A DNA stretch of 7,124 nt from the NCBI GenBank assembly GCA_017418765.1, contig JAFOMV010000130.1:1-7124 (forward strand), written 5' to 3'. Both the position numbers and the translations under genes were made by a program. Positions 1 through 5,444 of the stretch are shown here, piece after piece (positions within the stretch are counted from its first letter, which is position 1; each line of letters starts with the position of its first letter). The DNA comes from Ruminococcus sp. (GTDB lineage Bacteria; Bacillota_A; Clostridia; Oscillospirales; Ruminococcaceae). The notes under the pieces were generated by a model. The model did not search any database and had not been told where the DNA came from. It saw nothing but the letters and a program-made list of their open reading frames with translations.

Positions 1-117
1 GGCTCTCAGCCCGTTTATCGGCGGTCAGCCCCGGGAATCATAATAGGTAAAATACGCTCGTAGAAAGTTGCATGAATGAGCTTTCGGACAGGGGTTCAAT
101 TCCCCTCGCCTCCACCA
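1..117 (+). ncRNA. ssrA: tmRNA (ssrA), 3' portion only
   Basis: This is the 3' end of transfer-messenger RNA, which rescues stalled ribosomes together with SmpB. The last 32 bases form the tRNA-like 3' end: a T arm with GGGG and CCCC strands around a TTCAATT loop, the acceptor strand CGCCTCC, then A and an encoded CCA at 115-117. Upstream lies the pseudoknot-rich segment expected before the T arm, with GGCT at 1-4 able to pair with AGCC at 27-30 and CCG/CGG pairs nested inside. The 5' half, including the tag-peptide reading frame, lies outside the window. A plain tRNA is unlikely because no D arm or anticodon arm sits at tRNA distance upstream of the T arm. Confidence 0.88.
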
Positions 118-124
118 AATGGCA

Positions 125-178
125 AATCCTGATATACAGCAGATTATTAATTTTACTGCCGATATATCGGGATTTTTT
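125..178 (+). terminator. intrinsic terminator of the tmRNA gene
   Basis: AATCCTGATATA (125-136) pairs with TATATCGGGATT (163-174) over 12 base pairs with one G-U wobble. GCAG (139-142) and CTGC (156-159) add an inner stem. A run of T follows directly (173-178). It begins eight bases after the tmRNA CCA, which fits termination and 3' processing of ssrA. Confidence 0.75.
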
Positions 179-405
179 ATATTTTCTGTTCACAAATATT
201 TTCGGTTCAGATACAAGGAGTTTTGAAATAAGGCAATATTTCCCCTAAAAATATGACACGAAAACAGACACGAATCTACTTCAAGCCGCATGATCCCCTA
301 TCAGTGCAATTCTCATTAACAGGCTTTGATAGCTTACCTATTTTGTATATTGTCTCACATCCATTGTAATCGTACAATAAAGCCTACAAAAATCGTAGAT
401 TATCA
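179..405. other. intergenic stretch without a supported gene
   Basis: I see no convincing coding region on either strand here. The longest plus-strand frame with an ATG (253-369, 38 codons) has no ribosome binding site and no recognisable product. The stretch holds some small sequence structure. GACACGAA occurs twice as a direct repeat (255-262 and 267-274). ATTGTA-ATCG-TACAAT (363-378) is a perfect 6-bp dyad. AGGCTTT (321-327) and AAAGCCT (379-385) form a wider inverted repeat. Lying just behind tmRNA, a frequent integration site, it could be a scar of past insertion, but no duplicated tmRNA 3' end is present in the window. Confidence 0.5.
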
Positions 406-434
406 TTGCGTTTCCGAGCCTGATGTGATATAAT
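406..434 (+). promoter_or_regulatory. promoter of the nitroreductase gene
   Basis: A -35 box TTGCGT (406-411) and a -10 box TATAAT (429-434) are 17 bases apart. TG one base upstream of the -10 makes it an extended -10. Transcription would start near 441, giving a leader of about 77 bases. Confidence 0.75.
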
Positions 435-455
435 GTTCATACTGAAAAAAACATA

Positions 456-490
456 AAAGTGCAGTTCCTCAAATAAAGGTTCTGTGCTTT
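456..490 (+). promoter_or_regulatory. hairpin in the nitroreductase leader
   Basis: AAAGTGCAG (456-464) pairs with CTGTGCTTT (482-490) over nine pairs, two of them G-U. Inside it, CCT (467-469) pairs with AGG (477-479), separated from the outer stem by symmetric TT/TT mismatches. No T run follows, so it is not a standard terminator. It ends 13 bases before the ribosome binding site AGAGGAG (503-509). It may stabilise the mRNA or serve as a regulatory site. Confidence 0.5.
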
Positions 491-517
491 GTTTACATAT
501 AAAGAGGAGTATTTGAT

Positions 518-1144
518 ATGGAACTTTACGATGCTATAAATAACAGAAGAACTGTCCGTGAGTTTGAGAATGAAGTTATCCCCGAAGAAATAATCGAAAG
601 AATAATAGGAGCTGCCTTAAAAGCCCCTACCAACGATCATATGAGAGACTGGCATTATATCGTTGTAAGTGATAAGAGTATGATGGCAAGATTGCTTGAT
701 ATAATTCCAAAGGGAATATCTGATGAAGATATGGATGCACTTATAAAAGACTGGAATCTGACAGACAGTTTACAGCAGGAGTGTTACCGGAATGCTGTTC
801 CAAAGCAGTACAGAATGCTGTTTGACGCATCAGCGATCATAATTCCGCTGCTCAAGCAAAAGACGGATATACTTCACCCCGACAATATATCGCATCTCAA
901 TGGTTTTGCCTCTATCTGGTGCAGTATAGAGAATATATTCCTTGCAGCAACAGCTGAGGGATACGGCTGTAATTTAAGAGTTCCGCTTGGCGATGAGGCA
1001 GAATACGCAAGAGATGTACTTGGCTTCCCCAGTGATTACTTTATGCCTTGCTTCGTAGGAATCGGAAGACCTAAAAAGGATATACAGCCGGTCAAGCAGA
1101 AGAATATAAATATCAGGGAACGGATTCACCTGGAAAGATTCTAA
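518..1144 (+). CDS. nitroreductase-family FMN-dependent oxidoreductase
   Basis: This is a 208-residue protein of the nitroreductase fold, cytoplasmic enzymes that bind FMN and use NAD(P)H to reduce nitro compounds, quinones, flavins or other acceptors. The true substrate cannot be read from the sequence. Typical features are the N-terminal RRTVREF (10-16), which contacts FMN phosphate, the helix ending in AP at 36-37 followed by the DWHYIVV strand (44-50), the helix SIENIFLAATAEGYG (136-150) and the late GIGRP strand (181-185). The usual S..N.QPW segment is altered to TNDHMRDW, so the flavin pocket may differ from well-studied members. The length is normal for the family. The start is supported by AGAGGAG eight bases upstream. 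The gene has its own promoter and appears monocistronic; no clear terminator follows before the next promoter. Confidence 0.88.
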   Translation: MELYDAINNRRTVREFENEVIPEEIIERIIGAALKAPTNDHMRDWHYIVVSDKSMMARLLDIIPKGISDEDMDALIKDWNLTDSLQQECYRNAVPKQYRMLFDASAIIIPLLKQKTDILHPDNISHLNGFASIWCSIENIFLAATAEGYGCNLRVPLGDEAEYARDVLGFPSDYFMPCFVGIGRPKKDIQPVKQKNINIRERIHLERF

Positions 1145-1205
1145 TGGATCAAACAGAAGAACGTTCCTTTTACAGGAAAATAATGCGATAACTGCCGTAT
1201 CAGGG

Positions 1206-1234
1206 TTGAAATCTTAATAAAAATGTGATATAAT
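1206..1234 (+). promoter_or_regulatory. promoter of the lipoprotein-Fur operon
   Basis: TTGAAA (1206-1211), a 17-base spacer and TATAAT (1229-1234), with an extended -10 TG at 1226-1227, make a strong vegetative promoter. Transcription would start near 1241, giving a short leader. Its 12-base core ATGTGATATAAT is identical to that of the nitroreductase promoter. Confidence 0.8.
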
Positions 1235-1268
1235 TATTTCTGTTATAATAAAAATGGAGGTCGGCCTG

Positions 1269-1823
1269 ATGAATAAAATGGTTTCGTTTATTCTTGCTGC
1301 ATCACTCATTATGGGTGTTTCATCTGCCTGCGGTCAAAAACAGACTGTTTCGGATCAATCATCCAAGGGCAGCACTGCTTCTTACCAGAAAAACGAAAGC
1401 TATGAGGAGGCACTTAAAGAATGTTTCAATGCCTCATTCAGCACTAACGGCGGTCAGATATTCTATGCCTATATGTATCCCGATGAATACATAAATGATA
1501 TGAAGGATAAGGGTGACTATAACGATATAGTAAACAGTTTCAACCAGAAACAGTCAGAACGCCCTGATCTTACTGATGGTGTCTTTGAATTCGGCAGTAT
1601 AACTGAATCAAAACCTATCAATGATAAGCAGCGTGATGCTGTAAAGGCATACTTCGCTGACAAATGTGCTGACAGAGAGATCGGTATCACCGAAGATGAC
1701 ATTAATATAGGCGATGGATACGAAGTGAGCTACACCTACCTGAAAAACGGCAAAGAGGAAGGAAAAGACCTTGTCCTCGCTGTTGAGATCAACGATCAGG
1801 GCTGGAAAGTTATTCCTTCCTGA
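1269..1823 (+). CDS. small lipoprotein with the GG..YP / GWKV domain
   Basis: This is a 184-residue predicted lipoprotein of unknown function. The start at 1269 is chosen because GGAGG (1256-1260) sits eight bases upstream; an in-frame ATG at 1254 precedes that site. Residues 1-20 are a signal peptide ending in GVSSAC, with Cys21 as the likely lipid-modified residue. The -3 position is Ser rather than the usual Leu/Val, so the lipobox is imperfect. A Ser/Thr/Gln-rich linker follows to about residue 42. Residues 44-184 form the domain shared with the two zinc-ribbon membrane proteins downstream: a helix, GG at 61-62, FYAYMYP (65-71), a second helical stretch, then paired strands ending in GWKVIP (178-183). 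The helix-then-strands order suggests an NTF2/cystatin-like fold, but that is inference. It is 20 bases upstream of the Fur-family gene and probably co-transcribed with it. Confidence 0.75.
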   Translation: MNKMVSFILAASLIMGVSSACGQKQTVSDQSSKGSTASYQKNESYEEALKECFNASFSTNGGQIFYAYMYPDEYINDMKDKGDYNDIVNSFNQKQSERPDLTDGVFEFGSITESKPINDKQRDAVKAYFADKCADREIGITEDDINIGDGYEVSYTYLKNGKEEGKDLVLAVEINDQGWKVIPS

Positions 1824-1843
1824 CTGTGACGTGGAGGTCTGTA

Positions 1844-2275
1844 ATGAAAAGAGATCAGGGGTATAATACCAAGCAAAAAGAAAATCTGCTTACATACCTT
1901 ATCGAAAACAAAGAAAAGCATACTAATGTTCAGGAAATAAGCGCATACTTGTCTGCAAAGGGAACTCCTGTAGGAGTTGCTACCATATACAGACAGCTTG
2001 ACAGGCTCGTAGAGCAAGGTGCTGTAAGAAAGTACTCATTTGACGGCAAGACCTGCGCCTGCTTTCAGTATATAGACAGTGATGAAGGATGCCATAATCA
2101 TTTTCATCTTAAATGTCTGAACTGCGGTAAGCTCATACATCTCAACTGTGACCATCTGACAGAGATAAGCAGACATATTGCCGAACATCACGGCTTCACC
2201 ATAGATTCGTCCCAGACGGTATTCTATGGTGTATGTGCCGAATGCAGCGGCAAAGAAACTGACGTAAGTGATTAA
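1844..2275 (+). CDS. Fur-family metal-responsive transcriptional regulator
   Basis: This is a 143-residue cytoplasmic DNA-binding repressor of the Fur/PerR/Zur superfamily. The start at 1844 has GGAGG (1833-1837) six bases upstream; a GTG at 1826 would lie before that site and is rejected. The N-terminal winged helix carries the family signature ATIYRQLDRLVEQG (46-59). The C-terminal dimer domain has the metal-rich segment H84-N-H86-F-H88, the structural zinc cysteines C91-x2-C94 and C131-x2-C134, and additional candidate ligands His26, His99 and Cys102. All four structural cysteines are present, so it should fold and dimerise. Whether it senses iron, zinc or peroxide cannot be decided: His26 matches the position of the PerR sensing histidine, while the neighbouring ligands differ from the classic PerR pattern. 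It is co-transcribed with the upstream lipoprotein and sits directly before two zinc-ribbon proteins, plausible targets. Confidence 0.88.
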   Translation: MKRDQGYNTKQKENLLTYLIENKEKHTNVQEISAYLSAKGTPVGVATIYRQLDRLVEQGAVRKYSFDGKTCACFQYIDSDEGCHNHFHLKCLNCGKLIHLNCDHLTEISRHIAEHHGFTIDSSQTVFYGVCAECSGKETDVSD

Positions 2276-2302
2276 ATCGACCTGATAACTGTCATTATTT
2301 CC

Positions 2303-2331
2303 TTGACACAGGGCTTTGTTTATGATAAAAT
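2303..2331 (+). promoter_or_regulatory. promoter of the zinc-ribbon protein operon
   Basis: A consensus -35 TTGACA (2303-2308), a 17-base spacer and a -10 TAAAAT (2326-2331) with extended TG (2323-2324) give the strongest promoter in the window. Transcription would start near 2338, inside the dyad listed next. It shows that the zinc-ribbon genes can be transcribed independently of the lipoprotein-Fur pair. Confidence 0.82.
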
Positions 2332-2335
2332 TAGT

Positions 2336-2370
2336 CAGTACGGCATATTGAAGATATCTCTGCTGTACTG
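2336..2370 (+). promoter_or_regulatory. dyad / 5'-terminal hairpin at the transcription start
   Basis: CAGTACGGCA (2336-2345) pairs with TGCTGTACTG (2361-2370) over ten positions with one G-U wobble and a 15-base loop. The predicted start of transcription falls in the left arm. It could act as DNA (operator dyad for a repressor) or as RNA (a 5' stem protecting the message). It ends 11 bases before GGAGG (2382-2386). Confidence 0.5.
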
Positions 2371-2395
2371 TCACAAGTATCGGAGGTCATTATAT

Positions 2396-3379
2396 ATGGC
2401 ATTTTGTAAATACTGCGGAAAAGAGATACCTGAGGGCGGCTCTTGCACATGCCCCGGGGCTATACATGAAGAAAACGCTAAAGCGGCATCAGACATTTCA
2501 GATAGTACTTCATTTGACGTAACAGAAGGATATGAAACTATTCAGGATGAGGTCAGCGACGTATCGGCAGACACTGCACTTTATAATGCAGAAGATACGC
2601 TCTCAGCCGAAGATGCTAAGCCGCTGTATATCCCGGAAGATACAGATACGGCTCCTTCTGACAAAGAAAACAGCCGCACAGAGGATATAGTCTATTCTCC
2701 CGTATCTGATACAGAACAGAATGTCAATGAGGATAATACTGTAAAGCAGGCTCTTGACGCAGCCAAAGCCGCAGCTGACAGCGGTCCTTCGATCAGAAAA
2801 GCTGAAAAAGGCCCGTATGTCAAAAAGGCATCCGATGACACCGGCTTCATTAAGTTTGCCGCTTTAGTAGCAGCAGTATTGCTGATATTCATTGTGATCG
2901 TGCTGTCCGCAGCCGCAGGTTCCGGATACAGAGGAACTGTAAAAAAATATTTCAGTTCACGTTACAGTAAACACGGCGGCAAGACATATTATTCTCTTAC
3001 TCTGCCCGATGAGGGTATAAAAGAACTGAAAAACGAGGATATGTGGCGTGATATCATCGAGGATTACAACGATGATGTCGAGGACCGCATGGATGACTGG
3101 GAGAAAAAACCGAAGTTCCGTAAAATATCCAGAGTCAAGGATATGAAGAATGCTGAAATAAAAAATGCCGAAAAATATTTCTGCAATGCAGCTGAAGCTT
3201 GCGGTGCTGACATCGACGAAGATGATATTGAGATAAAAAAAGGCTATTCAGTTATATACAGATATAAGAATACAGAAGGCGACAATGAAAAGACTACCGT
3301 CTATGTTGTGAAGATCAAGGGCGAGGGATGGAAGGTCATGAGCGATCAGACCACCTCATTCTCAGGCTTTGATAAGTGA
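2396..3379 (+). CDS. zinc-ribbon single-pass membrane protein, first paralogue
   Basis: This is a 327-residue membrane protein of unknown function. The start at 2396 has GGAGG (2382-2386) nine bases upstream and places the zinc ribbon at the extreme N-terminus; the frame opens earlier but through the promoter. Residues 4-19 form a compact C-x2-C-x9-C-x-C metal-binding knuckle. Residues 20-130 are an acidic Asp/Glu/Ser/Thr-rich, probably disordered linker. An Ala-rich segment and KKASDDTGFIK lead into one transmembrane helix (about 153-173). Residues 177-314 are the presumed external domain shared with the lipoprotein upstream and the next gene: YRG (178-180), GG (194-195), YYSLTLP (198-204), W217, GYSVIYRY (283-290) and GWKV (311-314). 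Topology is inferred as ribbon inside, domain outside. It is 41 bases from the next gene in the same operon. It might be a sensor or a scaffold coupling the envelope to a cytoplasmic partner. Confidence 0.8.
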   Translation: MAFCKYCGKEIPEGGSCTCPGAIHEENAKAASDISDSTSFDVTEGYETIQDEVSDVSADTALYNAEDTLSAEDAKPLYIPEDTDTAPSDKENSRTEDIVYSPVSDTEQNVNEDNTVKQALDAAKAAADSGPSIRKAEKGPYVKKASDDTGFIKFAALVAAVLLIFIVIVLSAAAGSGYRGTVKKYFSSRYSKHGGKTYYSLTLPDEGIKELKNEDMWRDIIEDYNDDVEDRMDDWEKKPKFRKISRVKDMKNAEIKNAEKYFCNAAEACGADIDEDDIEIKKGYSVIYRYKNTEGDNEKTTVYVVKIKGEGWKVMSDQTTSFSGFDK

Positions 3380-3420
3380 TTTGACCACAATATCGGAGAA
3401 TGACGGTATCGGAGGATAAA

Positions 3421-4287
3421 ATGACGATATGTGAATTCTGCGGAAAGGAAATACCTGACGGCGGTATTTGCAGCTGCGATGAAGCTCTTGCAGCAGCTGA
3501 GAATATGCCTGGCGTCAGCGATGAAATAAATGGGGATGATGCTGAGATCAGCATATCAGATGAGATAACGGAGGATACTGTTATTGATGTACCCGAACAG
3601 AATAGTACCGACGATGTGAATGTCCTTGATTTCCTGGATAATCCACAAAGGCCTGTATATCAGGAAGAAGAAGGCGAACACGAACAGGTCACGGCTCACG
3701 TTGAGTATGAAAGCAATGCTCAGCCTGAACAGCATTATACAGAACGCCCCGCCGTACAGCAGACGGTAAGACGCAGGGTTAGCAAAAAAGCAATTATGCG
3801 CCGAAGAAGATGTGCTGCCCTTGCTGCTATTCTTTTGTTCATATGCGGCATTTCCTTTATACATAACCATACAGGCTGCCGTGGCGCAGTACACAGCTAC
3901 TGGAAATGCGTTGTAGACGAAGACGGCGGTGCTGATTACTATACTCTCGGTCTTCCAAGAGTTCTCATCAAGCACTTCAAAGATACAGGCGAATGGAAAA
4001 ACCTTATCGGAAACTATGAGAATCTCTCGGCAAAAGCTGTAAAGCTGAAAAAGATCAAGAAGAAAAAGCGCATGACCAAGGATGAACTCCGTGCCGCTGA
4101 GGATTACCTCTACAACCTTGCAAGGATATATGGCGCAAAAACAGCCGATGGCGAGATAATAGCCGATAAAGGGTATTTCGTCACGGTAGTTTACAAGTTC
4201 GGCGAGGATAAAGTATTAGGCGGAGCTTATTACGTAAAGATCGAAGGTGACGGATGGAAGGTGCTCCCACACGATATGGAAGGCTGA
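3421..4287 (+). CDS. zinc-ribbon single-pass membrane protein, second paralogue
   Basis: This 288-residue protein is a diverged tandem copy of the preceding one. The start at 3421 has GGAGG (3411-3415) five bases upstream and aligns exactly with the start of the paralogue; an ATG at 3400 has its purine-rich sequence too close to work well. The knuckle cysteines 4, 7, 17 and 19 have the same spacing, and residues 7-15 (CGKEIP.GG) are nearly identical. An acidic linker (20-110) is followed by a strongly basic segment RRRVSKKAIMRRRR (117-130) and a transmembrane helix (about 131-147), which supports an inside N-terminus. The outer domain has CRG (153-155), GG (169-170), YYTLGLP (173-179), W192, GYFVTVVY (251-258) and GWKV (278-281). 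A Lys-rich stretch (208-220) is peculiar to this copy. A terminator closes the operon 28 bases after its stop. Function is unknown. Confidence 0.8.
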   Translation: MTICEFCGKEIPDGGICSCDEALAAAENMPGVSDEINGDDAEISISDEITEDTVIDVPEQNSTDDVNVLDFLDNPQRPVYQEEEGEHEQVTAHVEYESNAQPEQHYTERPAVQQTVRRRVSKKAIMRRRRCAALAAILLFICGISFIHNHTGCRGAVHSYWKCVVDEDGGADYYTLGLPRVLIKHFKDTGEWKNLIGNYENLSAKAVKLKKIKKKKRMTKDELRAAEDYLYNLARIYGAKTADGEIIADKGYFVTVVYKFGEDKVLGGAYYVKIEGDGWKVLPHDMEG

Positions 4288-4315
4288 TATCCATTCTCAT
4301 TATACAAAAGATATG

Positions 4316-4340
4316 CGGCAGCTTTCAGGCTGCCGTTTTT
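4316..4340 (+). terminator. intrinsic terminator after the zinc-ribbon operon
   Basis: CGGCAGC (4316-4322) pairs perfectly with GCTGCCG (4329-4335) across a six-base loop, followed by five T (4336-4340). It separates the zinc-ribbon operon from the permease gene. Confidence 0.85.
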
Positions 4341-4376
4341 CATGCTCAGTTACGAGTGATGATGCAACTATATTTT

Positions 4377-4392
4377 AGGAGGAATTTTTTTG
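4377..4392 (+). promoter_or_regulatory. ribosome binding site and TTG start of the permease
   Basis: AGGAGG (4377-4382) lies seven bases before a TTG start at 4390. The spacer is mostly T: seven consecutive T run from 4385 to 4391 into the start codon itself. I find no convincing promoter between the upstream terminator and this site. Confidence 0.7.
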
Positions 4393-5325
4393 TCTGCTAT
4401 CATATTAAGACAAACTATTATAATGCTGATACTCATTCTTGTGGGAGTTCTCTGCTCCAAAACCGGTATCATAAACAAAGAGGCAAACAAGGGCCTTTCA
4501 AATTTTCTTACGCAGATCATCAATCCCGTTGTCATATTCATGTCATATCAGACCGATTATCGCCCTGAACTTGTAAAGAACCTGCTGATGACATTCCTGC
4601 TTTCATGCATATCATATGCTGTTCTCATAGCTTCATCCTATATTTTCGTCCGCCGAAAGAAAGGATGTGATACCGAGATAGAGCGATTCTCATCTGTCTA
4701 TTCAAACTGCGGATTCATGGGTATCCCACTTGTAAGTGCGCTTTTCGGCGATGAGGGAGTTTTCTATCTCGCCGCATTCATAACCATGTTCAATCTTCTT
4801 GCGTGGACTCACGGTATGATAATGCTGACAGGCGAAAAGGATATAAAAAAGGCAGCAAAAGTGTTCTGCTCCCCTACTGTCATATCAATATTTCTTGGAC
4901 TTATCACATTTTTCATGCACGTACGTCTGCCTGAGATACCAGCTGCCGCTATGGACCTGCTGAAAGCGGTAAATACGCCTATCGCCATGATAGTATCAGG
5001 TGTTACTATGGCTGATACCGATATACCGTCACTGCTCAGAAAGAAAAGAGTATACTACGTCTGCTTTCTGAAGCTTCTGCTTTTCCCTGCGACTCTTGCA
5101 GTGATCCTTTCCGCATTGTTCGGCAGTATTGATGAAAAAGTCCTGCTTACCGTGATAGTTGCAGCATCTGCACCTCCTGCTGCGCTTTGCACCCTGCAAT
5201 GCATAAGATATGGTAAAAATTCCCTTTTTGCCTCTGAGATATTCACTCTTGGAACAGTACTTTCAATTGCCACGCTTCCCCTCATAGTGCAGCTCACGGA
5301 ATTTTTAACAAAAAAGGGAAACTGA
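4390..5325 (+). CDS. AEC-family permease (auxin efflux carrier-like)
   Basis: This is a 311-residue integral membrane transporter of the AEC family, whose bacterial members export or exchange small organic acids such as malate or malonate. The substrate here is unknown. The TTG start is chosen for its ideally spaced AGGAGG; starting at the next ATG (4423) would cut into the first membrane helix. Hydrophobic segments lie near 4-22, 38-53, 62-87, 105-120, 122-146, 158-178, 191-208, 222-245, 251-270 and 283-304, so about ten helices in two halves, the usual layout. Family marks include the early KTGIINKEANKGLSNF loop, the NP of helix 2 (45-46), N106-CGFMGIP in helix 4 and ASAPPA (259-264) in the second half. 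It follows a terminator and lies upstream of, and on the same strand as, the ROK regulator. No functional link is evident. Confidence 0.88.
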   Translation: MSAIILRQTIIMLILILVGVLCSKTGIINKEANKGLSNFLTQIINPVVIFMSYQTDYRPELVKNLLMTFLLSCISYAVLIASSYIFVRRKKGCDTEIERFSSVYSNCGFMGIPLVSALFGDEGVFYLAAFITMFNLLAWTHGMIMLTGEKDIKKAAKVFCSPTVISIFLGLITFFMHVRLPEIPAAAMDLLKAVNTPIAMIVSGVTMADTDIPSLLRKKRVYYVCFLKLLLFPATLAVILSALFGSIDEKVLLTVIVAASAPPAALCTLQCIRYGKNSLFASEIFTLGTVLSIATLPLIVQLTEFLTKKGN

Positions 5326-5338
5326 CTTTGTTAAAAAT
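5301..5338. repeat. perfect 12-bp AT-rich inverted repeat over the permease stop
   Basis: ATTTTTAACAAA (5301-5312) and TTTGTTAAAAAT (5327-5338) are exact reverse complements with a 14-base loop that contains the stop codon (5323-5325). Ten of twelve pairs are A-T. No T run follows immediately; a TTTTTT stretch begins at about 5352. It may be a weak transcription terminator, an mRNA 3' stabiliser or a protein-binding dyad. Confidence 0.5.
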
Positions 5339-5369
5339 GCTGATTTTAATATTTTTTACGTTAAACTGT

Positions 5370-5397
5370 TTGAATTTTAGCTGAACTGTGTTATAAT
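5370..5397 (+). promoter_or_regulatory. promoter of the ROK regulator
   Basis: TTGAAT (5370-5375), a 16-base spacer and TATAAT (5392-5397), with TG at 5389-5390 as an extended -10. Transcription would begin near 5404, leaving an unusually long untranslated leader of about 215 bases before the chosen start codon. Confidence 0.7.
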
Positions 5398-5444
5398 AAA
5401 TATACGTACAGTAACATTCACAGCAAATGAAAAAATTTATTATG

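Noticed and set aside
253..369. 38-codon plus-strand frame beginning with ATG behind the tmRNA gene
   Set aside because: It has no ribosome binding site and no recognisable composition, and I could not match it to an integrase tail or any family.
90..420. Integrated element or attachment site at the tmRNA 3' end
   Set aside because: No second copy of the tmRNA 3' sequence, no integrase and no phage or element genes are present in the window.
1227..1250. Fur/PerR box over the lipoprotein-Fur promoter
   Set aside because: The left half matches the 7-1-7 consensus well, but the right half does not; in AT-rich promoter DNA this is too weak to annotate.
1517..1702. Antisense and overlapping frames inside the lipoprotein, Fur and zinc-ribbon genes
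   Set aside because: They lack ribosome binding sites and family features and mirror the coding strand of well-supported genes.
2303..2395. Upstream extension of the first zinc-ribbon protein from TTG at 2303
   Set aside because: This TTG is the -35 box of the operon promoter; the paralogue also starts directly at the zinc knuckle.
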